From contig JAFSXH010000008.1 in assembly GCA_017444165.1 (NCBI GenBank), forward strand, positions 1-5,688: a stretch of 5,688 bases of DNA, read 5' to 3'. The first letter of the stretch is position 1, and every line of letters starts with the position of its first letter. Positions 1-5,185 of this stretch are shown piece after piece. Under the pieces are notes generated by a model that was not told the origin of the DNA, searched no databases, and saw only the letters and a program-made list of their open reading frames with translations. This stretch comes from a bacterium. Lineage in GTDB: Bacteria > Vulcanimicrobiota > Xenobia > Xenobiales > Xenobiaceae. Position numbers and translations under genes: made by a program.

Positions 1-1023
1 GTTACTGCCAAACATATTTGAATAGATAGTCGATACGCTTGTGGGTATCTCTATGCTGAGATTTTTGCAATGATAAAATGCATAACTTCCGATAGTTTTT
101 AAAGTGTTTGGCAGTTTTATAGTTGTTAGTGAGTTGCATTCATAAAAAGTTCGCTCCTCAATTGAGGTAATTGATGTCCCTGAGAGATCGACGTCAGTAA
201 GTTCATAACAATGAGAGAACGCATTTTTACCAATTGAATTTAGAGATGTTCCAGAAAGGTTCGCGGAGACTATCTTACTGCTACAAAATGTGTATTCTCC
301 TATGGAAGTCAGCGAACTGGGAAAGTTTATAACGGCTAATCCAGAGCCATCGAAGGCATCATTGCCTATAGATTTTACAGAATCGGGTAATTCTATTTTG
401 AATAATGAACGACAACACCCGAATACTCCATCACCAATTTTTGTTATGTCATCTGGAAGCACTAAATAATATGAAGGATCTACATTCAATAATGCTCTCC
501 ATGAATCGTTATTGTATTTATGAAAATTTGGGTCGTATATATAATCTCTATCAACATATAAACGGTCATAGCTGGACATGAGCTTGTTCCAAGAAGAGAC
601 AAGTTTTCCACTTTCATTGTACAATCCAGGCTCTTCAGTCTCTACATATTCAAGATTTTCTTCATATCCCTCAATCCATTCATGTTCAAGACTTTCTCCG
701 GATTCCTCAGTCTCTTCTGATTCGAGGCTCTCTTCAGACTCTTTAGTTTCTTCTGATTCGAGGCTCTCTTCAGACTCTTTAGTTTCTTCTGATTCGAGGC
801 TCTCTTCGGATTCGAGACTCTCTTCGGATTCGAGGCTCTCTTCAGATTCTTCAGTTTCTTCAGATTCGAGGCCCTCTTCAGATTCTTCGGTTTCTTCTGA
901 TTCGAGGCTCTCTTCGGACTCTATAGGCAATTTGTAATAGTTATGCGCTTCGCCACCGCAACCTGGCAGAACCAAAAATATGGCAATTAAAAGGCTAAAC
1001 AGCCAAAATGATCTTATCTTCAT
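1..1023 (-). CDS. BspA-type leucine-rich-repeat surface lipoprotein, C-terminus beyond left edge
   Basis: The minus frame is open from the ATG at 1023-1021 to base 1 (341 codons); the right-hand copy suggests about 36 more residues to its stop. Residues 1-21 form a lipoprotein signal peptide: KIR, a hydrophobic core, then lipobox LPGC with Cys22. Residue +2 is Gly, so there is no Asp retention signal of the E. coli type. Residues 36-101 are almost pure Glu/Ser with regular Leu and Thr, probably an extended acidic stalk. A Trp/Tyr/Asn-rich linker follows. From about residue 187 come six or seven LRR_5/BspA-type repeats of 22-24 residues, with motifs such as LPDSVKSIG..AF, FPSSLTSIGEYTF and LSGTSLNSIGKNAF. 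Such proteins are commonly cell-surface adhesins or binding proteins; the ligand here is unknown. AAAGGA lies 7-8 nt before the ATG. The family call is firm, the role inferred. Confidence 0.88.
   Translation of the reverse strand, partial: MKIRSFWLFSLLIAIFLVLPGCGGEAHNYYKLPIESEESLESEETEESEEGLESEETEESEESLESEESLESEESLESEETKESEESLESEETKESEESLESEETEESGESLEHEWIEGYEENLEYVETEEPGLYNESGKLVSSWNKLMSSYDRLYVDRDYIYDPNFHKYNNDSWRALLNVDPSYYLVLPDDITKIGDGVFGCCRSLFKIELPDSVKSIGNDAFDGSGLAVINFPSSLTSIGEYTFCSSKIVSANLSGTSLNSIGKNAFSHCYELTDVDLSGTSITSIEERTFYECNSLTTIKLPNTLKTIGSYAFYHCKNLSIEIPTSVSTIYSNMFGSN
721..918 (-). repeat. In-frame Glu/Ser coding tandem repeat, 18- and 36-bp units (left copy)
   Basis: On the plus strand each unit begins TTCGAGGCTCTC or a close variant. 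The order is 36 bp (721-756), 36 (757-792), 18 (793-810), 18 (811-828), 36 (829-864), 36 (865-900) and 18 (901-918). All units are multiples of three, so changes in unit number keep the frame. They encode SEESLE and SEESLESEETKE-like blocks of the lipoprotein stalk. The right-hand copy has a different unit arrangement, so the array has expanded or contracted since the duplication. Confidence 0.9.
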
Positions 1024-1030
1024 AAATAAA

Positions 1031-1037
1031 ATCCTTT
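1031..1037 (-). promoter_or_regulatory. Ribosome binding site of the left lipoprotein gene
   Basis: The minus strand reads AAAGGAT, with GGA ending 8 nt before the ATG at 1023. This supports the start that gives a proper lipoprotein signal peptide. The right-hand copy keeps the same site at 4031-4037, one base closer to its ATG. Confidence 0.7.
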
Positions 1038-1060
1038 CAGTCACCAGGGTAACTTTTAGA

Positions 1061-1077
1061 ATTGACGGTACGTTAAT
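1061..1077. promoter_or_regulatory. Palindromic operator-like site in the left lipoprotein leader
   Basis: ATTGAC-GGTAC-GTTAAT is an inverted repeat with 6-bp arms and a 5-bp spacer, with one arm mismatch. It sits just downstream of the proposed -10 of the lipoprotein promoter, where a bound regulator would cover the transcription start. The same position in the right-hand copy (4061-4077) is a perfect palindrome. No regulator gene is visible here, so operator function is inference. Confidence 0.35.
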
Positions 1078-1107
1078 TTTATACACTTCTTTAAAAAAAT
1101 GCAACAA
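1078..1107 (-). promoter_or_regulatory. Putative sigma70-type promoter of the left lipoprotein gene
   Basis: On the minus strand TTGTTG (1107-1102) lies 18 bp before TATAAA (1083-1078), predicting a start near 1071 and a leader of about 45 nt. In the right-hand copy the -35 is kept but the -10 position reads CATAGA. This is motif matching only. Confidence 0.4.
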
Positions 1108-1121
1108 GAGAAAGTCAACGA

Positions 1122-1152
1122 TTGGAGACGGAGTTTTGAAAAAAGGTAAATA
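1122..1152 (+). promoter_or_regulatory. Orphaned copy of the hpnA promoter
   Basis: TTGGAG (1122-1127) and TAAATA (1147-1152) correspond to the proposed hpnA promoter at 4123-4152. The -10 is unchanged and the -35 region differs. It would now transcribe only the truncated hpnA fragment and perhaps read on toward the Fic gene about 350 bp downstream. Activity is unproven. Confidence 0.25.
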
Positions 1153-1177
1153 ATCTTTTTTAGTAAACGAAACTTTC

Positions 1178-1369
1178 ATATCTATTTTAGTTACTGGTGG
1201 AGCGGGTTTCGTGGGCTCCCATTTAGTGCTTCAATTGATAGAAGCAGGCCAGAGTGTCAAGGCGTTGGTTCGTCCTACTTCTAATTTGGGTAATTTAGCG
1301 GTTCAGGGCTATATTCTGACATTTTCTTCTCCTATTTGTTTAAGTGTGGAGAGATTTTTTCTGTTGTAG
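1178..1369 (+). pseudogene. Truncated 5' fragment of hpnA (duplicate remnant)
   Basis: Bases 1178-1300 match the first 123 bp of intact hpnA (4178-4300) with about 12 differences, so roughly 90% identity. The fragment encodes the start of the NAD(P)-binding Rossmann fold (SILVTGGAGFVGSHLV, then VRPTSNLGNLA). The start codon is ATA instead of ATG. After base 1300 homology ends abruptly; the frame runs through 22 unrelated codons to TAG at 1367-1369. No catalytic part of the enzyme is present, so it cannot be functional. The sharp break marks the right edge of the duplicated segment. Confidence 0.88.
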
Positions 1370-1516
1370 TTTTTGCTTTTCTTCGCATATTTTAGGGAAG
1401 TTGTTGATATACGTTGCAAGACTGATATGTTGTGTTTGTGTGTTGGCAAGGAATAATTTAATTTTAATGAACCTTAAAAGTGTTTTCTGAGTAAAATGGT
1501 ATAGAGGTTGTATGTA
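1301..1516 (+). other. Intergenic stretch between the hpnA fragment and the Fic gene
   Basis: This is AT-rich and T-rich sequence from the duplication break to the Fic start. It holds the nonsense tail of the hpnA fragment and direct-repeat copy A (1391-1442). The part nearest Fic is AT-rich, but I could not pick a convincing -35/-10 pair with good spacing. No small ORF or RNA gene was recognised. Confidence 0.5.
1391..1442 (+). repeat. Direct repeat copy A upstream of the Fic gene
   Basis: This 52-bp segment matches copy B at 2607-2655. The first 16 bases (TTTAGGGAAGTTGTTG) are identical; then, after a 3-nt length difference, 28 of 32 bases match. A weaker partial copy C lies at about 2774-2811. 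The A and B copies bracket the Fic gene in the same orientation. Confidence 0.75.
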
Positions 1517-2611
1517 GTGAATGAGGATCCGTTCAAGGAATATACTGTAGAGTCTGAGCCAGATAAACGAAACAAAAAGTATGCGTGGTACACTGCTATT
1601 GGTTTGCAGGCAGTTGATGGATTAACCACGTCTGAATATTTATTGAATACGGCTGAACTCAATATTGAAGGTAAGATTTCCTTTGCAGAAGCCGATGCAC
1701 TTTTACAAACATATTATGAGGAAAAACCTGTTCATAGTACTGAAGACCGAACTGAGGAAGCCGATAAGGTCTCGGCCAGAATTGCGGCAATTTTATCCGA
1801 AAGAGCGTTTAGTTTTACGCCAAATGAATATCTCTCGATCCACAAAAGGCTATTTACTGGCATTTATTCTCATGCTGGGTGTATCAGAAGATACAATATC
1901 ACAAAAAATGAATGGGTCTTAGATGGAGCGACAGTGTTTTACGGCAGTGCCACGGAGCTACAGGCCACTTTGAACTACGATTTTTCAGAAGAAAGAAATT
2001 TCTCTTATCGGGGTCTCTCTATGGATGAGATTATTCGTCATTTGGCGTTTTTTATTTCAAGGTTGTGGCAAATCCATGTCTTTGGAGAGGGGAACACCAG
2101 AACTACAGCGGTGTTCTTTATAAAGTATTTGCGCAGTCTCGGTTTTGATGTAACTAATGATATTTTTGCGAAGAATGCCTGGTACTTCCGAAATGCTCTA
2201 GTTCGGGCAAACTATAACGATCTGAAAAACGGCATACATAAAACGACAGAATTTATTGAACTGTTCTTGAGAAATCTTCTGCTTAATGAGAATCATCCGC
2301 TCCATAACCGAACATTACACGTTAGTGGTGTCTTTAAAACACAAGAAAAAGTGAACATTGAAGAACAAAAGGTGAACATTGGAAAGATAAAAGCGAACAT
2401 TGAAGATTTGTTTACAGCTAAAACAGCTTCTCATGTTTGTAAATTGCTGGAAGAGTTTGGTTTTCAGACAATTTTTGGCAGATCGGATGTTCAGAGAGTA
2501 CTTGGCTTAAAATCGACCAGAAGCACGGCATTGCTTCAAGAAATGTCAAAGTATGGGGTAACTGAACCTATTTATGGTTGCGGGAAGGGAAAATATAGGT
2601 TCAAACTTTAG
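1517..2611 (+). CDS. Fic-domain protein (probable AMP transferase) with C-terminal winged-helix-like domain
   Basis: The protein has 364 residues from GTG 1517. That start has AGAGG at 1503-1507 with 9-nt spacing and begins VNEDPFKEY; a TTG at 1508 is in frame but touches the Shine-Dalgarno. Fic enzymes transfer AMP, or sometimes another phosphate-linked group, to hydroxyls of target proteins. The active-site motif is HVFGEGNTR (187-195), with the catalytic His, acidic, Asn and Arg positions kept; Pro and Gly of HPFxxGNGR are replaced by Val and Thr. The flap region VLDGATVFYGSA is near 134-145. An N-terminal helix with EG at 51-52 may be the autoinhibitory element, but Glu47 sits where the motif (S/T)xxxE(G/N) expects Ser or Thr. 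Residues 278-298 are three 7-residue repeats (KVNIEEQ type). The C-terminus resembles a winged helix (SDVQRVLGLKSTRSTALLQ). No separate antitoxin is adjacent. The target is unknown. Confidence 0.9.
   Translation: MNEDPFKEYTVESEPDKRNKKYAWYTAIGLQAVDGLTTSEYLLNTAELNIEGKISFAEADALLQTYYEEKPVHSTEDRTEEADKVSARIAAILSERAFSFTPNEYLSIHKRLFTGIYSHAGCIRRYNITKNEWVLDGATVFYGSATELQATLNYDFSEERNFSYRGLSMDEIIRHLAFFISRLWQIHVFGEGNTRTTAVFFIKYLRSLGFDVTNDIFAKNAWYFRNALVRANYNDLKNGIHKTTEFIELFLRNLLLNENHPLHNRTLHVSGVFKTQEKVNIEEQKVNIGKIKANIEDLFTAKTASHVCKLLEEFGFQTIFGRSDVQRVLGLKSTRSTALLQEMSKYGVTEPIYGCGKGKYRFKL
2348..2410 (+). repeat. Three in-frame 21-bp repeats in the Fic gene
   Basis: Units 2348-2368, 2369-2389 and 2390-2410 encode KVNIEEQ, KVNIGKI and KANIEDL. 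The invariant part is K-x-N-I with a 7-residue period, which suits an amphipathic or coiled-coil connector between the catalytic region and the C-terminal winged-helix-like domain. Unit number could change without shifting the frame. Confidence 0.8.
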
Positions 2612-2655
2612 GGAAGTTGTTGCACGTTGTAAGACTGACATGGTGCGTTTGTGTG
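2607..2655 (+). repeat. Direct repeat copy B at the 3' end of the Fic gene
   Basis: It matches copy A (1391-1442), starting with the shared TTTAGGGAAGTTGTTG. The Fic stop codon TAG (2609-2611) lies inside the repeat, so the gene body sits almost exactly between copies A and B. Confidence 0.75.
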
Positions 2656-2697
2656 GAGTGAGTAGTGTGGAGTGAGGAGTGAGTAGTGTGGAGTTAG
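2656..2697 (+). repeat. Two-copy 21-bp tandem repeat
   Basis: Units 2656-2676 and 2677-2697 differ at one base (GAGTGAG versus GAGTTAG at the end). Each is built from GAGTGAG and TAGTGTG blocks. It follows repeat copy B directly. The sequence is non-coding and no function is apparent; replication slippage is the simplest origin. Confidence 0.8.
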
Positions 2698-2773
2698 TAA
2701 AAAGATCAGCTCACTAAAAAGTTACAACTGCTTCTTAATGTCGACGTTTCCACAGTTCTGGTCAGGTCTGCAT

Positions 2774-2811
2774 TCTTGTTGTAAGTATGATACATTGTGT
2801 TTGTGTTGGCA
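2774..2811 (+). repeat. Partial, diverged third copy (C) of the Fic-flanking repeat
   Basis: The segment runs TTGTTGTAAGTATGATACAT and then TGTGTTTGTGTTGGCA. It follows copy A's TTGCAAGACTGATATGT and TTGTGTTTGTGTGTTGGCA with several changes and a 2-bp gap. It lacks the TTTAGGGAAG start of A and B. It abuts the left arm of the large inverted repeat. The relation to A is fair but short. Confidence 0.5.
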
Positions 2812-2886
2812 GTTTTGACCTTTTTGTTGTGCCTCCGGCTCTTCGCTTCGCTGCGAGATGTCGGCACAACAGAAAGTCAAAACTGC
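2809..2886. repeat. Large near-perfect inverted repeat (78 bp) between convergent genes
   Basis: The left arm 2809-2833 starts GCAGTTTTGACC and ends TTGTTGTGCC; the right arm 2863-2886 is its reverse complement apart from one extra base and a neighbouring mismatch. The 29-base centre (TCCGGCTCTTCGCTTCG...) can form a smaller inner stem. The element lies between the convergent Fic gene and right lipoprotein pseudogene. Neither side has the T-run of an intrinsic terminator, so a mobile palindromic (REP or MITE-like) element or an extragenic transcription barrier fits better. Confidence 0.8.
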
Positions 2887-2920
2887 ACTACGAAAAAACT
2901 ACAGCATTTCGTTTGTGAAT

Positions 2921-4024
2921 TTAAATAACCGTGTTGCCTGCACGATAATTTACAAAGTCAGTTTTGAAATCATCAAATTCTGCATAGGTGTAACTCTTTC
3001 CATTATAGATTATGGTTACATTATCTGTGTTACTGCCAAACATATTTGAATAGATAGTCGATACGCTTGTGGGTATCTCTATGCTGAGATTTTCGCAATT
3101 ATAAAATGCACAACTTCCGATAGTTGTTAAAGTGTCTGGCAGTTTTATAGTTGTTAGTGAGCTACAACCGTAAAAAGTTAGCTCTTCAATTGAGGTAATT
3201 GATGTCCCTGAGAGATCAACGGCAGTAAGTTGATAACAATGAGCGAATGCATTTTTACCAATTGAATTTAGAGATGTTCCAGAAAGGTCTGCAGAGACTA
3301 TCTTACTACCAGTAAACGCATATTCTCCTATGGAAGTCAGTGAACTGGGAAAGTTTATAACGGCTAATCCAGAGTAACTGAAAGCCATCCTGCCTATAGA
3401 TTCCACAGAATCGGGCAATTTTACTTCGACTAATGAATGACAAGAATCGAATACTCCAGCACCAATTTTTGTTATATCATCTGGAAGTATTAAAGATGAA
3501 GGATTTGCATGCAATAATGTTTTCCATGAATTGTTATTATAGCAATATTGTTCCGAGTCGTATTGATAATCACTCTCAACATATAAATCGTCATAGCTGG
3601 ACATGAGCGTATCCCAAGAAGAGACGAGCTCTCCACTTTTATCATATAATCCAGGCTCTTCAGTCTCTTCAGATTCTATGCTCTCTTCGGATTCGAGGCT
3701 CTCTTCAGACTCTTCGGTCTCTTCGGATTCGAGGCTCTCCTCAGACTCTTCGGTCTCTTCGGATTCGAGGCTCTCCTCAGACTCTTCGGTTTCTTCGGAT
3801 TCGAGGCTCTCCTCAGACTCTTCGGTCTCTTCAGATTAGAGGCTCTCTTCAGACTCTTCGGTCTCTTCGGATTCAAGGCTTTCCTCGGTTTCCTCCGATT
3901 CTATGCTCTCCTCAGATTCTATAGGCAATTTGTAATAGTTATGCGCTCCGCCACCGCCACAGCCTGGCAGAACCAAAAATAGGGCAATTAAAAGGCTAAA
4001 TAGTCAAAATACTCTTATCTTCAT
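2921..4024 (-). pseudogene. Second copy of the LRR lipoprotein gene, broken by two nonsense codons
   Basis: This copy starts at ATG 4024 and would end at TAA 2923-2921. Codon 7, Trp TGG in the left copy, is TGA here (4006-4004), inside the signal peptide. A second stop, TAA for a GAA Glu codon, lies in the acidic repeat at 3838-3836. Otherwise the frame is unbroken: lipobox LPGC, the Glu/Ser stalk, then LRRs (LPDSVESIGRMAF, LSGTSLNSIGKNAF, LPDTLTTIGSCAF) and a finished C-terminus ending AGNTVI. The region after the second stop stays open for about 305 codons, and a Met at 3604 could start a 227-residue piece, but without a signal peptide or visible RBS this is unlikely to make an exported protein. 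Elsewhere TGG encodes Trp, so TGA recoding is not suggested. Confidence 0.87.
3674..3916 (-). repeat. Glu/Ser coding tandem repeat (right copy)
   Basis: It contains an 18-bp unit (3674-3691), five 36-bp units (3692-3727, 3728-3763, 3764-3799, 3800-3835, 3836-3871), a degenerate 27-bp unit (3872-3898) and an 18-bp unit (3899-3916). The 36-bp units encode SEETEESEESLE-type blocks. They are more uniform among themselves than to the left array, suggesting local expansion or homogenisation. The second nonsense codon sits at the edge of the 3836-3871 unit. Confidence 0.88.
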
Positions 4025-4060
4025 AAATAAATCCTTTCAGTTACTAAGGAAAATTTAAAA

Positions 4061-4077
4061 ATTAACAGTACGTTAAT
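4061..4077. promoter_or_regulatory. Perfect palindromic operator-like site
   Basis: ATTAAC-AGTAC-GTTAAT has perfect 6-bp arms around 5 bp. It lies in the divergent region between the broken lipoprotein gene and hpnA, about 100 bp before the hpnA ATG. The left copy at 1061-1077 has one mismatch. A transcription factor site is plausible but unproven. Confidence 0.4.
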
Positions 4078-4122
4078 TCTATGCACTTCCTTAAAAAAAT
4101 GCAACAAAAGAAAGTCAACGAT

Positions 4123-4152
4123 TTGAGATGGAGTTTGGAAAAAAGGTAAATA
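4123..4152 (+). promoter_or_regulatory. Putative hpnA promoter
   Basis: TTGAGA (4123-4128) and TAAATA (4147-4152) are separated by 18 bp, which would put the transcript start near 4160 and leave a leader under 20 nt. No clear Shine-Dalgarno precedes the hpnA ATG (the nearest bases read ACGAAAACCGC), so initiation may be weak or rely on the short leader. Confidence 0.4.
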
Positions 4153-4177
4153 ATCTTTTTTAGTAAACGAAAACCGC

Positions 4178-5185
4178 ATGTCTATTTTAGTTACTGGTGG
4201 AGCAGGTTTTGTGGGCTCCCATTTAGTGCGTCAGTTGGTAGAAGCAGGCCAGAAGGTCAAGGTTTTGGTTCGTCCTACCTCTAATTTAGGTAATTTAGCG
4301 GGCCTTGAATTTGAGAAAGCTGTGGGCGATCTGCGCGATTATGATTCTTTGGTTAAGGCTGTAGAAGGATGTGATTTAGTCTATCATTGTGCGGCTGATT
4401 ATCGACTTTGGGCTTCTGATCCGCGTGAACTTTACACTAATAACGTTCAGGGTACGGATAATCTTTTGCGGGCCTGTCAAAAGGGCAAGGTCGAGAGGGT
4501 TGTTGTGACTTCTTCGGTGGCGGCTGTGGGTATACCTAAAGGCGGAGGGGAAGGCAATGAGGATACGCCAGTAACCCTGGAAGATATGGTGGGCGACTAC
4601 AAGCGTTCTAAGTTTTTAGCTGAGAAGCTGGCTGTCAAGTACGCTCAGGAGGGGCAGGATATTGTTATTGTCAATCCTTCTACTCCTATAGGTGACGGAG
4701 ATAGCAGACCTACAGATACTGGCAAGAGCATCACTCGCTTTTTAAATGGACAGATGCCCGCTTTTGTCAATACTGGTTTGAATCTGGTTGACGTGGAGGA
4801 TGTCTGCAAGGGTCACATATTGGCGGCGCAAAAGGGGCAGAGTGGGCGCAGGTACATATTGGGGGGCTACAATATGAGCTTAGAGGAAATTTTGCAAGAG
4901 TTGGCCGATATTACGGGGCTAGAGGCTCCTAAGGTTGAGTTGCCCTGGCAGTTCGCTTACGTTATCGGCTTTATTGACACCGCTCTCTGTGTAAATGTAC
5001 TCAAAAGGGAACCGCACGTTCCTTTAGATGGTGTAAAAATGGCTCGCAAGAAGATGTATTTCTCATGGGATCGCGCTTACAAGGAGTTGGGTTACCTGCC
5101 AGGTTCCGTCAGAGTGGCCTTGCAAAAAGCGGTCGCTTGGTTTATCAAAAATGGCTACGCTCCCAATTTTGGAGGTAAAAGATGA
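4178..5185 (+). CDS. hpnA: Hopanoid-associated sugar epimerase HpnA (extended SDR family)
   Basis: This is a 335-residue NAD(P)-dependent epimerase/dehydratase-fold protein, full length for HpnA. The Rossmann motif GGAGFVG (7-13) opens the protein. TSS at 111-113 and YKRSK at 141-145 supply the Ser/Thr and Tyr-x-x-x-Lys catalytic positions. HpnA-type blocks include CAADYRLWASDP (71-82), VNPSTPIG (165-172), NTGLNLVDVEDV (198-209), RYILGG (225-230) and DGVKMARKKMYFS (284-296). HpnA genes sit in hopanoid clusters and are thought to act on the polar side chain; the exact reaction is not settled. The start is fixed by the fold and by the end of any better ATG; no strong RBS is seen. The stop overlaps the next ATG by 4 bp, indicating translational coupling with the phosphorylase gene. 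Family assignment is confident, pathway role follows from family and neighbour. Confidence 0.9.
   Translation: MSILVTGGAGFVGSHLVRQLVEAGQKVKVLVRPTSNLGNLAGLEFEKAVGDLRDYDSLVKAVEGCDLVYHCAADYRLWASDPRELYTNNVQGTDNLLRACQKGKVERVVVTSSVAAVGIPKGGGEGNEDTPVTLEDMVGDYKRSKFLAEKLAVKYAQEGQDIVIVNPSTPIGDGDSRPTDTGKSITRFLNGQMPAFVNTGLNLVDVEDVCKGHILAAQKGQSGRRYILGGYNMSLEEILQELADITGLEAPKVELPWQFAYVIGFIDTALCVNVLKREPHVPLDGVKMARKKMYFSWDRAYKELGYLPGSVRVALQKAVAWFIKNGYAPNFGGKR
5171..5175 (+). promoter_or_regulatory. Strong ribosome binding site inside the hpnA end, for the phosphorylase gene
   Basis: GGAGG lies 6 nt before the ATG at 5182, within the last codons of hpnA. It fixes the start of the downstream gene and supports coupled translation across the ATGA overlap. 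Confidence 0.85.

Larger units (their letters stand above)
3029..4300. repeat. Right copy of the large direct duplication (matches 1-1300)
   Basis: The segment matches bases 1-1300 from the lipoprotein 3' region, through the divergent promoter, to codon 41 of hpnA. The offset is 3028 at the left end and 3000 after the acidic repeat, because repeat numbers differ by 27 bp and one base differs before the ATG. Homology ends sharply after 4300. Its left edge is unknown because the left copy leaves the window. Identity is about 90% where I counted (hpnA part), so the event is not recent. Confidence 0.9.

Noticed and set aside
578..937. Plus-strand Ser-rich open frame (SSDSRLSSDS repeats), with a similar one at 3603-3839
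   Set aside because: It is the antisense of the Glu/Ser repeat; the periodic open frame is a by-product of repeat composition and there is no RBS or homology.
1508..1510. TTG as the Fic start
   Set aside because: It abuts the AGAGG Shine-Dalgarno; GTG at 1517 has proper spacing and better fits the expected N-terminus.
2890..2912. Small inverted repeat ACGAAA...TTTCGT as terminator of the right lipoprotein copy
   Set aside because: Arms are only 6 AT-rich bp with an 11-base loop and no T-run after the stem; too weak to call.
2858..3049. Plus-strand 63-residue frame across the hairpin and lipoprotein 3' end
   Set aside because: It overlaps the LRR frame on the other strand, starts inside the inverted repeat, and has no RBS or recognisable domain.
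3676..3876. Minus-strand Lys/Arg/Pro-rich open frame
   Set aside because: It is another frame of the same 36-bp repeat on the pseudogene; no independent support.
3674..3916. Possible CRISPR array
   Set aside because: Units are adjacent, in frame and coding, with no unique spacers and no cas gene.
4004..4006. TGA read as Trp (alternative genetic code) in the right lipoprotein copy
   Set aside because: Other Trp codons here, including the matching one in the left copy, are TGG, and this copy also has a TAA stop.
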